NCBI RefSeq assembly: GCF_900109915.1
Contig: NZ_FOBU01000002.1
Location: 761,170-825,169 of the forward strand
DNA from: Luteibacter sp. UNCMF331Sha3.1
GTDB taxonomy: Bacteria; Pseudomonadota; Gammaproteobacteria; Xanthomonadales; Rhodanobacteraceae
Direction: 5' to 3'
Length of the DNA stretch: 64,000 bases
Positions 26,343 to 35,685 of the stretch are shown piece after piece. Both the position numbers and the translations under genes were made by a program. The notes under the pieces were generated by a model, which saw nothing but the letters and a program-made list of their open reading frames with translations, was not told the DNA's origin and searched no databases. Position 1 is the first letter of the stretch; the number at the start of each line of letters is the position of its first letter.

Positions 26343-27821
26343 ATGTGCGGAATCATCGGCATCGTCGGTACCACGGAAGTGGCATCGGCCCTGTATGACG
26401 GCCTGACCGTCCTGCAACATCGCGGGCAGGATGCCGCCGGCATCGCCACCGTGGATGGCGCCCGCCTGCGCCTGCACAAGGGCAACGGCCTGGTTCGCGA
26501 CGTCTTCAATTCGGCAGGCGTGAGCAAGCTGCGCGGCCGCATCGGCATCGGGCATTGCCGCTATCCGACCGCGGGGTCGGAAGGCACGGACGAAGCCCAG
26601 CCGTTCTACGTCAACTCCCCCTACGGCATCGCGTTCGCGCACAACGGCAATCTCGTCAACACCGAGGCCCTGCGCAAGGAGATGTTCGAGGACGACCGTC
26701 GCCACATCGACACCGACTCCGACTCCGAAGTGCTGCTGAACGTGCTCGCGCACGAACTGCAGGTCGACGACCGCGCCGACCTGACGCCTGAGCACGTCTT
26801 CAAGGCGATCTCCCGCGTCCATTCGCGCGCGCGTGGCGGTTATGCCTGCATCGCGCTGGTGCTGGGCTATGGCCTGATCGCGTTCCGCGATCCCAACGGC
26901 ATCCGTCCGCTGGTGCTGGGCGAACGTGAGACCGCCCAGGGCCGCGAGTACGCGGTCGCTTCCGAGTCCGTGGCGCTCGACGTCCTCGGTTTCCGCCGCG
27001 TGCGCGACATCGCGCCGGGCGAGGCCGTGATCATCACCGAGGGCGGTCAGCTGCACGCGCAGCGCTGCGCCGAGGGCGCGGTGCACGCACCGTGCATCTT
27101 CGAGTACGTGTACCTCGCACGGCCCGATTCGATGATCGAAGACGTCTCGGTCTACAAGGCGCGCCTGCGCATGGGCGAGAAGCTCGCCGAGAAGATCCTG
27201 CGCGAGCGTGGTCCGGACCACGGCATCGACGCGGTGATCCCCATTCCCGATACGTCGCGTACGGCGGCCAGCTCGCTGGCGCAGGCGCTGGGCGTACCGA
27301 TGCGCGAGGGACTGGTGAAGAACCGCTACATCGGCCGTACGTTCATCATGCCGGGACAGGGCGAGCGCGTGAAATCGGTGCGCCGCAAGCTCAACGCGAT
27401 CGACCTCGAATTCCGCAAGAAGAATGTGCTGCTGGTGGACGATTCCATCGTCCGCGGCACCACCTCGAAGCAGATCATCCAGATGGCGCGCGACGCCGGG
27501 GCGAAGAACGTCTACTTCGCGTCCGCCGCGCCGCCCGTGCGCTATCCGAACATCTACGGCATCGACATGCCGGCCGCGTCGGAGCTGATCGCCGCGGGCC
27601 GCACGGTCGACGAGGTCGAGAAGGCACTGGGCGCCGACTGGCTGATCTATCAGGATCTCGACGATCTGGTCTGGGCGGTCACCGACGGTAACGAAGATCT
27701 CAAGCAGTTCGATACCTCGTGCTTCTCGGGCGAATACGTGACGGGCGTTTCGGCGGGCTTCCTGGAGCAGCAGGAAGCCCTGCGCTCCGACGCCGCGAAG
27801 AACGAGCGCCGCAGCGCCTGA
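26343..27821 (+). CDS. purF: Amidophosphoribosyltransferase
   Basis: 492 residues. First committed step of purine synthesis: PRPP plus glutamine to 5-phosphoribosylamine. The N-terminal Ntn hydrolase starts directly with the catalytic Cys ([13 protein letters not shown]; Cys2 becomes N-terminal after Met removal). RGQDAAGIA and AHNGNLVN are the glutamine-site blocks. The C-terminal phosphoribosyltransferase has the PRPP loop [18 protein letters not shown] (about residues 363-380). Start is 12 nt after the cvpA stop with AAGGCAAG upstream. Probably under purine control, but I see no PUR box. Confidence 0.96.
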   Translation: MCGIIGIVGTTEVASALYDGLTVLQHRGQDAAGIATVDGARLRLHKGNGLVRDVFNSAGVSKLRGRIGIGHCRYPTAGSEGTDEAQPFYVNSPYGIAFAHNGNLVNTEALRKEMFEDDRRHIDTDSDSEVLLNVLAHELQVDDRADLTPEHVFKAISRVHSRARGGYACIALVLGYGLIAFRDPNGIRPLVLGERETAQGREYAVASESVALDVLGFRRVRDIAPGEAVIITEGGQLHAQRCAEGAVHAPCIFEYVYLARPDSMIEDVSVYKARLRMGEKLAEKILRERGPDHGIDAVIPIPDTSRTAASSLAQALGVPMREGLVKNRYIGRTFIMPGQGERVKSVRRKLNAIDLEFRKKNVLLVDDSIVRGTTSKQIIQMARDAGAKNVYFASAAPPVRYPNIYGIDMPAASELIAAGRTVDEVEKALGADWLIYQDLDDLVWAVTDGNEDLKQFDTSCFSGEYVTGVSAGFLEQQEALRSDAAKNERRSA

Positions 27822-27828
27822 CGACGCT

Positions 27829-27897
27829 CGTAGGAGCGCGCTGGCGCGAATGGTGCTTGCCGCAACGCCCGTTCGCGCGCCAGCGCGCTTCCCACAC
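27829..27897. repeat. REP-like hairpin between purF and the DUF455 gene
   Basis: Arms GGAGCGCGCTGGCGCGAA and TTCGCGCGCCAGCGCGCTT flank a loop TGGTGCTTGCCGCAACGCC. The same loop wording (GGTGCTTGCCGC) recurs in the element at 61635-61703, so these are copies of one dispersed palindrome. It may act as a transcription terminator or an mRNA 3' end stabiliser for purF. Confidence 0.75.
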
Positions 27898-27912
27898 GTG
27901 GTCTTTAACGCC

Positions 27913-28713
27913 ATGAACGATCTCCACGTCGCCGCCCGCCGCTGCCTCGAAGCGACCGATCCGGCCGATAAGGTGCGTCTCAGCTTCGAGACATGGGCTG
28001 CGTTGCAAGCGGGCACGCTCGCGGCGGACGCCGCCTCGCCGGCACCCGTTCCCATTGGTCCGCCGGGCCGCCCGGCGCTACCGCGCCTCGTACCGGCGCG
28101 TGAACTCGCGCAACGCGGTCTGGGCACGGATGTGGGGCGCGCCGCCCTCGTCCACGCCATCGCCCACATCGAGTTCAATGCGATCGATCTCGCCTGGGAT
28201 GCGATCTATCGTTTCCGCGGCAAGCCCGACGCGTACTACGTCGACTGGGCGTCGTGCGCGAACGACGAGGCGCGGCACTTCAGCATGCTTTCCGCACGGC
28301 TGGCCGAACTTGGTCACGCCTACGGCGACTTCGACGCGCACAACGGGCTGTGGGAGATGGCCGAAAAGACGGCGCATAGCGACACGGCGCGCATGGCCCT
28401 CGTGCCGCGCGTGCTCGAAGCGCGTGGGCTCGATGTGACGCCCGGGATGATGGAGCGACTGCGTCGCCAGGGCGACGATCGCACCGTGGCGATCCTCGAG
28501 GTGATCCTGCGCGAGGAAGTCGCGCACGTGGCCGCGGGCACCCGCTGGTTCCACTGGTGCTGCGCACGCGACGGCATCGAGCCCGAGGCGACGTTCGCGC
28601 AGCTGCTGGCCGATTACATGAACGGTTCGCTGCGCGGGCCATTCAATCTGGATGCGCGGCGGGATGCAGGCTTCTCCGAAACGGAACTCGCCTGGCTGCA
28701 GACGCTGGGCTGA
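27913..28713 (+). CDS. DUF455 ferritin-like protein
   Basis: 266 residues, helical. The metal-site pattern of ferritin-like di-iron proteins is visible: Glu in HAIAHIEFNAIDLAWDA, EARHFSML (ExxH), and EEVAHVAAGTRW (ExxxH), with PDAYYVDWASCANDEARHF the most conserved block. DUF455 members are of unknown function; some are compared to the tRNA hydroxylase MiaE fold. Start ATG at 27913 (MNDLHVAARRC); no strong RBS. It follows the purF REP-like hairpin, so it is probably transcribed separately. Confidence 0.8.
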   Translation: MNDLHVAARRCLEATDPADKVRLSFETWAALQAGTLAADAASPAPVPIGPPGRPALPRLVPARELAQRGLGTDVGRAALVHAIAHIEFNAIDLAWDAIYRFRGKPDAYYVDWASCANDEARHFSMLSARLAELGHAYGDFDAHNGLWEMAEKTAHSDTARMALVPRVLEARGLDVTPGMMERLRRQGDDRTVAILEVILREEVAHVAAGTRWFHWCCARDGIEPEATFAQLLADYMNGSLRGPFNLDARRDAGFSETELAWLQTLG

Positions 28714-28761
28714 TTCGCACGTCGCTTCGATGTGGGCCGTGGTGGGCTGGCTCCCATCTGA

Positions 28762-29490
28762 CTAGCTCAGCGTCAGCCCACGCAGCCCGGTCGACTCGCC
28801 ATCGATGCGCAGCACCGAGCCATGGTCGTACCAGTCGCCCAGCACGATGCGCTGGGCCGGCGCGCCGTCGAGCGCGAAGTCGTGCACGGCGGGACGATGC
28901 GTGTGGCCGTGGACGAGGCGCGTGACGCCCGCACCGCGCATCGCGGCTTCCACTGCGCCCTGGTTGACGTCCATGATCGTTTCGTCGATGCGTCCCGTGC
29001 GCGATTTGCTGTCGCTGCGGGCTTTCGCGGCGAACGCACGGCGTGCCTCGAGCGGCATCGACAGGATCTGCTGCTTCCATGCATCGGTACGCACCTGCGC
29101 GCGGACCGCCTGGTACTCGGCGTCGTCCGTGCAGAGCACGTCGCCGTGCATCAGCAGCGTGGGTACACCCTCGATGGTGTGCACGGTGCCGTCGTCGAGC
29201 AGCGTCATGCCCGCGCGGTCGGCGAAATCGTTGCCCAGCAGGAAGTCGCGATTGCCGACCATGAAATACACCGGTACACCGGCTTCGCGCAGTCCGCGCG
29301 TGGCCTGGGCGATGCGGCGGGGTAGCTCGGCGTCGTCGTCGTCGCCGATCCATGCCTCGACCAGGTCGCCGAGGATATAGAACGCGCTCGCGGACCGCGC
29401 TTCGTCGGAGGCGAGAAAGCGTTCGAAGAGGGCGGTGATGTCGGGCCGGGCGTCGTCGAGATGCAGGTCCGCGATGAACAGCGTGGTCAT
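28762..29490 (-). CDS. lpxH: UDP-2,3-diacylglucosamine diphosphatase
   Basis: 242 residues. Hydrolyses UDP-2,3-diacylglucosamine to lipid X in lipid A synthesis, a peripheral inner-membrane Mn enzyme. Calcineurin-like motifs in order: FIADLHLDD (residues 5-13), YILGDLVEAWIGDDD, MVGNRDFLLG, HGDVLCTDD, and HGHTHRP (about 197). All metal ligands are present. ATG overlaps the cyclophilin stop (ATGA). Last gene of the block that begins at phoB. Confidence 0.95.
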   Translation of the reverse strand: MTTLFIADLHLDDARPDITALFERFLASDEARSASAFYILGDLVEAWIGDDDDAELPRRIAQATRGLREAGVPVYFMVGNRDFLLGNDFADRAGMTLLDDGTVHTIEGVPTLLMHGDVLCTDDAEYQAVRAQVRTDAWKQQILSMPLEARRAFAAKARSDSKSRTGRIDETIMDVNQGAVEAAMRGAGVTRLVHGHTHRPAVHDFALDGAPAQRIVLGDWYDHGSVLRIDGESTGLRGLTLS

Positions 29491-30257
29491 GCGGGCGTCG
29501 ACGGGGTGGCGGATTTCTTTTCGACTTTCTTCGGCGTCGGTTTCGCCGGGGCGTTGGTCGCGGGTTTCGGCGGCGCGGCGGAGGTCGCGCTGGCCGCGGG
29601 CGCGGCTTTTTCTTCGCCGATCACGCTGGCGGCGTCGATGACCACGAGCGGGTTCGGCACGTCGCCGACGAACGGCCCCTGCGGCCGCGTGGGCAGCTTC
29701 GCGATCTTGTCGACCGTGTCCATGCCGGACACCACCTTGCCGAACACGGTGAAGCCCCAGGTCATGCCGCTCTGGTTGCTGACGTAGTCGAGCCGGCGGT
29801 TGTCGACGAGGTTGACGAAGAACTGCGCGGTACCCGAGTTCGCGTCGGTGCCACGTGCGACGGCGACGGTCCCACGCAGGTTCGAGAGGCCGTTGTCGGC
29901 TTCGCTCGGAATGGCGGCGCGCGTGCGGCGCTGGGTGAGGTCGCGACTGTAGAGACCGCCCTGGATCATGTAGCCGTCGACGACGCGATGGAACACCGTG
30001 CCGTCGTAGAAACCGTCGCGCACGTACTGCAGAAAATTGGCGACGCTCTTCGGTGCCTTCTCGGGGAACAGTTCGAGCGTGAAATCGCCCTGCGTCGTAT
30101 GCACGAGCACGCGAGGGTGTTCCACGGCACCCGGCACCGGCGCGGCCGGCTTGGTCGTCTGCTGCGCGATCGCGGCGGCAGGCAGGGCGAGAAGGGCGCT
30201 GGCGAGTAGGGCTCTGAGCATGGGTAACCGGTCGTGACGGTGGAACATTCTCGGCAT
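29487..30257 (-). CDS. Exported cyclophilin-type peptidyl-prolyl isomerase
   Basis: 256 residues: signal peptide (LRALLASALLALPAAAIA, cleavage near AIA-QQ), cyclophilin domain (about 45-205: TTQGDFTLELFPEKAPKSV, YDGTVFHRVVDGYMIQGG, GTANSGTAQFF-like DANSGTAQFFVNL), and a C-terminal tail of about 45 residues rich in Ala, Pro and Lys (PKPATNAPAKPTPKKVEKK). It folds periplasmic proteins by Xaa-Pro isomerisation. The ATG at 30257 has AAGGGGGGT just upstream; a second ATG at 30221 would still begin a signal peptide. Stop overlaps lpxH. Confidence 0.88.
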   Translation of the reverse strand: MPRMFHRHDRLPMLRALLASALLALPAAAIAQQTTKPAAPVPGAVEHPRVLVHTTQGDFTLELFPEKAPKSVANFLQYVRDGFYDGTVFHRVVDGYMIQGGLYSRDLTQRRTRAAIPSEADNGLSNLRGTVAVARGTDANSGTAQFFVNLVDNRRLDYVSNQSGMTWGFTVFGKVVSGMDTVDKIAKLPTRPQGPFVGDVPNPLVVIDAASVIGEEKAAPAASATSAAPPKPATNAPAKPTPKKVEKKSATPSTPA

Positions 30258-30286
30258 GATACCCCCCTTTGCGGGCCCGATCGCGG

Positions 30287-31804
30287 TCATTCCGTAACGA
30301 TCTCGAGCTCCAGCCCCAGTTCCGCCAGCGGCTCGCGCTCCTGCTCGAGATCGGCTTCGGTCAATGGATGCTGGTCGAGCCAGTCCGCTGGCAGCGAGAT
30401 GCGCAGGCGCTGGCGCGTCGCCACGACGCGGATGCGGGGCAGGGCCTCGGCGCGGCGCGCGCGGCGGAACAGGACGGCCAGACGCAGGATCGCCGTGATG
30501 TGCCGCGCCAGCACGCGATAACGGACCGGGAGCGCGGTAATGACCGATTTCTCGGGCTTGCGACGGTGCGATTCAACGATCGCGGCGAGAAGTTGTTGCT
30601 CCTGACGCGAGAAACCGGCCATGTCGGCATGTTTGAGGATGTAGGCGCCGTGCCGCTGGTGCTGGCTGTGGGCGATGGCGAGCCCGAGTTCATGCACGCG
30701 GGCTGACCACGAGAGCCACTCGCGCGCGTCGTCGTCGAGCTTCCAGACCTTGGCCAGCTGATCGAAGAGCGCGAGCGCCGTGGTTTCGACACGGCGTGCC
30801 TGTGCGCGATCGACGCCGTAACGCGCCGCGAGCGAATCGATGCTGGCCATGCGCGGGTCGGTACCGGCGGATCGGCCGATCAGGTCCCAGAGCAGGCCTT
30901 CGCGCATGGAGCTTTCGGACACGCGCAGGCGGTCGATGCCCAGCGCGTCGAAGGCGGCCTCGAAGATAGCGACGCCGCCGGCGAAGACTTCGGCACGATC
31001 GTCGGCGAGGCCCGGCAGCTTCAGCGTGCTGGACGAGCCCTGTTCGATCAGCGCTTCGCGGATCGCGGCGAGCGATTCCGGTGTGATGCCGTCTTCGGAG
31101 AGTTTCATCGCGCGCACGACCGACCCGATGGCCTTTGCCGTGCCGGAGGAGCCGTAGGCGTCGCCCCAGCCCGCTTCACGGTAGTCCTCGGAAAATTGCT
31201 GGAGCAGCACGCCGATCTCGCGGCGCGCCCGCTGCCAGCGCTTTCGTGTGATCTTGCCGCCCGGAAAGAAGCGCATCGTCGACGCGATGCAGCCGACCTG
31301 CACGCTCTCCGTCAGCACTGGCGCGGTGCCCCGCCCGATGATGAATTCGGTGCTGCCGCCGCCGATGTCGATCACGAGGCGGTGGTCGCGCGCGGCGGGC
31401 AGGTCGTGCGCGGCGCCGAGAAAGATCAGTCGACCTTCCTCGCGGCCCGAGACGATTTCGACGGGATGCCCGAGCGCGGCTTCCGCCGCGGAGAGGAACG
31501 CGTGCGGCGAGGCGAGGCGGCGCACGGTATTCGTCGCCACGGCGCGCACGTGCAGCGCCGGAATGCCGGCGATGCGCTGGCCGAAGCGCGCGAGACTGGC
31601 CAGCGCGGCCGCGCGATGGCTCGCGTCGAGCGTGCCGTCGGGGCGCAGGCCCACAGCCATGCGCACGGAGTCGCGAAGGCGGTCGATGACGCGGGGTTCG
31701 CCGTGCTCGTAGCGCGCCACCACCATGTGGAAGCTGTTGGAGCCGAGGTCGACGGCGGCCAGGAGCTCGCCTTCGTTGATCTGCGATTTAGCTGTCGGTG
31801 CCAA
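30287..31804 (-). CDS. ppx: Exopolyphosphatase, Ppx/GppA family
   Basis: About 505 residues. It hydrolyses inorganic polyphosphate end-wise to Pi (or pppGpp to ppGpp in GppA). N-terminal actin-like ATPase fold: LLAAVDLGSNSFHMVVARYEHG, NTVRRLASP, EEGRLIFLGAAH, VIDIGGGSTEFIIG. C-terminal HD-like helical domain (about 320-505) with HELGLAIAHSQHQRHGAYI. No in-frame ATG or GTG precedes the conserved start; TTG at 31804 is the best choice, but its RBS is poor. It lies 20 nt after the membrane protein stop. The partner ppk1 is two genes upstream. Confidence 0.9.
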   Translation of the reverse strand: MAPTAKSQINEGELLAAVDLGSNSFHMVVARYEHGEPRVIDRLRDSVRMAVGLRPDGTLDASHRAAALASLARFGQRIAGIPALHVRAVATNTVRRLASPHAFLSAAEAALGHPVEIVSGREEGRLIFLGAAHDLPAARDHRLVIDIGGGSTEFIIGRGTAPVLTESVQVGCIASTMRFFPGGKITRKRWQRARREIGVLLQQFSEDYREAGWGDAYGSSGTAKAIGSVVRAMKLSEDGITPESLAAIREALIEQGSSSTLKLPGLADDRAEVFAGGVAIFEAAFDALGIDRLRVSESSMREGLLWDLIGRSAGTDPRMASIDSLAARYGVDRAQARRVETTALALFDQLAKVWKLDDDAREWLSWSARVHELGLAIAHSQHQRHGAYILKHADMAGFSRQEQQLLAAIVESHRRKPEKSVITALPVRYRVLARHITAILRLAVLFRRARRAEALPRIRVVATRQRLRISLPADWLDQHPLTEADLEQEREPLAELGLELEIVTE

Positions 31805-31824
31805 GGGGAAATGTCCGCAGCGGG

Positions 31825-32373
31825 CTATCGGGGAATTCTTGCATGCGCCCGGGGCTTGCGTGCAACCGGAGGTTCGTGAGCAGGACGGCGCGCCTTGGGC
31901 AGCGCCGAGAGAACGAAGAGTACGAGGCAGAGGAAGCCGAACACCCAGTAGTCGGCCGGCGCCGGGCCCCACCAGTGGCGGTGCCACGGCACGTCGACCG
32001 GATCGAAGCGCGCGAGCCCGAACGCGGGGTTCAGCACGAACCAGAGGCCGTCCTCGGCGACCCAGAACAGCATCACGCAGGCGATCGCGCGCACCTGCGC
32101 CCGCCAGCTCCAGAAGCCGCGGAACACCATCGGGAAATGGAAGAACAGCGCGATGAAGGGAAACACCCATGCGTGGTAACCCGTCATGGCGCGACCGCCC
32201 CAGAGCAGGTCGAGCAGCCAGTGATTTTCGATCCGCCACGTGGGCAGGCTGGTCGCCCAGCCGTGCGGGCCTTCGATCTCCACTTCCACGTGGGCGAAGA
32301 GGAAGGCCAGCAGGAGCGTGAACAGGAAGGTCGACACCACGGAAGCGACGCGACGACGCGGCGAATGGCTCAT
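31825..32373 (-). CDS. Multi-pass membrane protein of unknown function in the ppk-ppx operon
   Basis: 182 residues, about four membrane helices: STFLFTLLLAFLFAHV (about 14-29), YHAWVFPFIALFFHFPMVF (about 65-84), IACVMLFWVAEDGLWFVLNPAFG (about 95-118) and DYWVFGFLCLVLFVLSALP (about 140-160), with a basic C-terminal tail (RRPAHEPPVARKPRAHARIPR region). The aromatic VAEDGLWFVLNP and WHRHWWGPAPADYW are striking and look conserved. Its ATG overlaps the glycosyltransferase stop (ATGA), so the two are made together. No known family; a lipid or glycolipid role is inferred only from the neighbour. Confidence 0.7.
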   Translation of the reverse strand: MSHSPRRRVASVVSTFLFTLLLAFLFAHVEVEIEGPHGWATSLPTWRIENHWLLDLLWGGRAMTGYHAWVFPFIALFFHFPMVFRGFWSWRAQVRAIACVMLFWVAEDGLWFVLNPAFGLARFDPVDVPWHRHWWGPAPADYWVFGFLCLVLFVLSALPKARRPAHEPPVARKPRAHARIPR

Positions 32374-33515
32374 GCCGTGTCCAGGTGCGCGAGCACGGTG
32401 GCGATCACGTCGCGCGCGGCGTGGGGGCGTCCGATCGCGCGGGCGCGCTCCGCCATCGCCGCGAGGCGATCGGGCTCGGCGCGCAGGGCGCCGATGCGCC
32501 ATGCCAGGGCGACCGCGTCGATGGCCTTCCATGCCGCGCCCTGCTCGAGCAGGTAGTCGGCGTTGCGTTCTTCCTGCCCTGGAATGGGTGCGTTGACGAT
32601 CATCGGCAGGCCCATCGCGAGGCATTCGGAGGTGGTGAGCCCGCCGGGCTTCGTTACCGCGAGATCGCAGCAGGCCATCAGGTGTTCGACGTGACGGGTG
32701 AAACCCTGCGGGAACAGGCGACCCGGATGCCGCGTGGCGGCGAGGGTGCGCAGCCGCTCCAGCATCGCCGTATTGCGTCCCGCGAGCACCACCAGCTGAA
32801 AGCCTTCGCCGGTCGCCAGCAGCGCGTCCGCGAGCTCGTCGAGGGCGCCGACGCCCGCACCGCCCCCCATGACCAGGTAGGTCGGCTGGTCGGGGTCGAT
32901 GCCCAGGCTCGCGGCCAGTGCGCGGCGGTCGTGGGTCTGAGCGAACGCGGGCATGACGGGAATGCCCGTCGTGTGCACGCGATCCGCCGGCAGACCGACC
33001 GCGTGCATGCGCCGTGCGATTTCGGGGCTGGCGGCGAAGTAACCGGCCATGCCGGGAATGATCCACATGCGATGAAGATCGAAGTCCGTGACCTGCAGCC
33101 ACACGGGCGCGGGGATCCGTCCCTTGCGCTTCTGCCGCGCGAGCATCTCGGCGGGCAGGAAATGCGTGCAGACGATCGCATCGGGTGCGAACGCGGCGAT
33201 CGCCGTGCGCAGGCGACGCGTGTGCAGTCGCTCGATCGTGCGGCGCATGCGTTCGGTGACGGCATCGGGACGCGTGTCGTCGGTGATGCGATAGAGCATG
33301 CCCCACAGCTGCGGATGCCGCGTGATCAGGCGCAGGTAGAAGTCGGCGTAGATGCGCCGGAAACTGGACGGTACGTAGTCCATCACATCGAGGTGGCGCA
33401 CCTCGACGTCGTGGCCTTCGGCCGCCAGCGCGGCAACGGTGGCCTCGAGCGCCTCCGCGGCACGCACGTGCCCCGCGCCCGCGGATACCGACAGCAGAAG
33501 GATGCGCCTCGTCAC
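32370..33515 (-). CDS. GT28-type glycosyltransferase, MGDG synthase/UgtP-like
   Basis: 381 residues. N-terminal ILLLSVSAGAGHVRAAEALEA matches the lipid-acceptor domain of monogalactosyl- and diglucosyl-diacylglycerol synthases (GxGHxxAA). C-terminal nucleotide-sugar domain: YLVMGGGAGVGALDELADAL and VTKPGGLTTSECLAMGLPMIV, with PIPGQEERNADYLLEQGAA typical of GT28. Such enzymes put a sugar on diacylglycerol at the inner membrane, making phosphorus-free lipid. Start GTG overlaps the ppk1 stop (GTGA); stop overlaps the membrane gene. Its place between ppk1 and ppx behind phoBR suggests a phosphate-limitation role. MurG is excluded by motif differences and context. Confidence 0.82.
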   Translation of the reverse strand: MTRRILLLSVSAGAGHVRAAEALEATVAALAAEGHDVEVRHLDVMDYVPSSFRRIYADFYLRLITRHPQLWGMLYRITDDTRPDAVTERMRRTIERLHTRRLRTAIAAFAPDAIVCTHFLPAEMLARQKRKGRIPAPVWLQVTDFDLHRMWIIPGMAGYFAASPEIARRMHAVGLPADRVHTTGIPVMPAFAQTHDRRALAASLGIDPDQPTYLVMGGGAGVGALDELADALLATGEGFQLVVLAGRNTAMLERLRTLAATRHPGRLFPQGFTRHVEHLMACCDLAVTKPGGLTTSECLAMGLPMIVNAPIPGQEERNADYLLEQGAAWKAIDAVALAWRIGALRAEPDRLAAMAERARAIGRPHAARDVIATVLAHLDTA

Positions 33516-35605
33516 CCGCTGTACGCCGCCAGGAGGGCCTGCTGGGCGCTGTGTGGCGCCTCGCCGCGGGCGGGATGGCTCCGCGTGTACCGACCGTCGG
33601 TGCCCAGCAGCCACGCCTGCGTGTTGTCGCGCAGGTAGTTGTCCAGCGTTTCGTCGAACACGCGGCGGGCGAGGTCGGGATCGAGGATCGGCACGCCGAC
33701 CTCGATACGGCGCATGAGGTTGCGTTCCATCCAGTCGGCGCTGGCGCAGTAGAGCTCCGGCGCGCCGTCGTTGCCGAACCAGTACACGCGGCTGTGCTCG
33801 AGAAAGCGCCCGATGATCGAGCGCACGCAGATGTTGTCCGAAACGCCCGGCACGCCGGGACGCAGGGTGCACGCGCCGCGGACGATGAGGTCGATCTGCA
33901 CGCCGGCCATCGACGCCCGGTAGAGCGCTTCGACCACGTGCGCTTCGTTGAGCGCGTTGAGTTTCGCGACGATGCGGCCCGGCCGCCCGTTCTTCGCGTG
34001 GTCGATCTCGCGCTCGATCTTCGCCATCACGCTGCTGTAGAGCGTGAACGGCGAATGCAGCAGGCGTTTCAGCTGGATCATGGGCCCGAGTCCCGAAAGC
34101 TGCTGGAACACCTTGTGGATGTCTTCGCCGATCTCCGGGTCCGCCGTCATCAGGCCGATGTCGGTGTAACCGCGGCTGTTGCCCTGGTGGTAATTGCCCG
34201 TGGACAGGTGCACGTAGCGACGCAGGCCGGTGCCTTCGCGGCGCACGATGAGCAGCATCTTGGCATGCGTCTTGTAGCCGACCACGCCGTAGACGACCTG
34301 CACGCCGGCCTCCTGCAGGCGGTTGGCGAGACCGATGTTGGCCTCCTCGTCGAACCGCGCGCGCAGTTCGATCACCACCGTGACGTCCTTGCCGTTGCGT
34401 GCGGCATCCACGAGCAGATCGACCAGTGGCGAATCCTTGCCGGCGCGGTAGAGGGTCTGCTTGATCGCCAGCACGCCGGCATCCTGCGACGCGCGCCGCA
34501 GCAGTTCGACCACCGACGCGAACGATTCGTAAGGATGGTGGAGCAGGACGTCACGCGCGCCCAGCACGTCGAATTCGTTCATGCCCTTGTCGAAGGCGGG
34601 CAGGAGGCGCGGCGTGAAGCGCGGGAACTTGAGTTCGGGGCGATCGATCTGGTCGTAGATCAGGCCGGCGCGGATGATGTTGACCGGCCCGTCGCAACGG
34701 TAGACGTCCGCTTCCTCGAGCTGGAAGTTCTCGATCAGCATCTCGGTGATCGCACGCGGACAGTCTTCGCCCACCTCCAGCCGCACGGGGCGCGCGTAGC
34801 CGCGGCCGGCCAGCTCCTCGCTCAGCGCGCGGGCGAGGTTTTCCACCTCGGCCTCTTCGACCACGAGTTCGCTGTTGCGCGTGACGCGGAACTGATAGGC
34901 CGCGCAGACCTGGAAGCCCGGAAAGATTTCGTCGGCGAACGCCTGGAGCACTTCGGCGAGGAAGACGTAATCGCCTTCGCCGTCGGACACCGCGGCCGGC
35001 ACGTGGATGATGCGCGGGAGCGATCGGGGCGCGCGGACCAGCGCCATGTGGCCCTCGCGGCCGAACGCGTCGCGGCCCTTGAGCACCACGGCCAGGTTCA
35101 GCGTCTTGTTGAGGATGCGCGGAAACGGATGCGCCGGATCGAGGCCGAGCGGCGACAGCACCGGCATGATCTCGTTCTGGAAATACCCCAGCAGCCAGCG
35201 CCGCTGCCTGTCGCTCCACCGGTCGCGCGTGAGGAACCGGATGCCCTCGGCGTCCAGCGCGGGGAGCAGCTCCTCGCGCCAGATCGTGAACAGCTCGTCG
35301 ACGAGCTCGAGCGTGCGTTCGCGGATGCGCGCGAGGATCTCGCTCGACGACAGGCCGTCGGCGCCGGGGATCGCGGCACCCAAGGCGTGCTTGTGCTTGA
35401 GCACGGCGACGCGCACCTCGAAGTATTCGTCGAGGTTGTTGCTGACGATGGTGAGGTAGCGCAGGCGCTCCAGCACGGGCACGTCGGGATCGCGCGCCTG
35501 CGCGAGCACCCGGAAGTTGAATTCCAGTGCCGCCAGCTCGCGATTGATGTACAGCTCGGGGGCGCCGAGGTCGGTTTCGCTCATTCGGTCGGATACGTCG
35601 TTCAT
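33512..35605 (-). CDS. ppk1: Polyphosphate kinase 1
   Basis: 697 residues, typical of PPK1, which reversibly builds polyphosphate from ATP. N domain (NRELAALEFNFRVLAQA), H domain (ALVRAPRSLPRIIHV), and C1/C2 domains with the phosphohistidine loop GYKTHAKMLLIVRREG (His at about 435), HLSTGNYHQGNSRGYTDIGLMT and IDLIVRGACTLRPGVPG. Three Met starts are possible (35635, 35605, 35584); I chose 35605 (MNDVSDRM) because GATGAGA lies about 12 nt upstream. Downstream genes overlap, so polyphosphate synthesis and glycosyltransferase are translated together. Follows phoR by 80 nt. Confidence 0.95.
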   Translation of the reverse strand: MNDVSDRMSETDLGAPELYINRELAALEFNFRVLAQARDPDVPVLERLRYLTIVSNNLDEYFEVRVAVLKHKHALGAAIPGADGLSSSEILARIRERTLELVDELFTIWREELLPALDAEGIRFLTRDRWSDRQRRWLLGYFQNEIMPVLSPLGLDPAHPFPRILNKTLNLAVVLKGRDAFGREGHMALVRAPRSLPRIIHVPAAVSDGEGDYVFLAEVLQAFADEIFPGFQVCAAYQFRVTRNSELVVEEAEVENLARALSEELAGRGYARPVRLEVGEDCPRAITEMLIENFQLEEADVYRCDGPVNIIRAGLIYDQIDRPELKFPRFTPRLLPAFDKGMNEFDVLGARDVLLHHPYESFASVVELLRRASQDAGVLAIKQTLYRAGKDSPLVDLLVDAARNGKDVTVVIELRARFDEEANIGLANRLQEAGVQVVYGVVGYKTHAKMLLIVRREGTGLRRYVHLSTGNYHQGNSRGYTDIGLMTADPEIGEDIHKVFQQLSGLGPMIQLKRLLHSPFTLYSSVMAKIEREIDHAKNGRPGRIVAKLNALNEAHVVEALYRASMAGVQIDLIVRGACTLRPGVPGVSDNICVRSIIGRFLEHSRVYWFGNDGAPELYCASADWMERNLMRRIEVGVPILDPDLARRVFDETLDNYLRDNTQAWLLGTDGRYTRSHPARGEAPHSAQQALLAAYSG

Positions 35606-35685
35606 GACAGCCGATGGTGTCTCATCCGCGATCATGCCGGAAAGCGGCGTCGCAGCAAGCCCCGGCGTGCTCCGCCCGTGCCGGC

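Noticed and set aside
24285-28178. A 1297-codon open frame on the minus strand
   Set aside because: Antisense to folC, dedD, cvpA, purF and DUF455; composition is typical of a GC-rich shadow frame.
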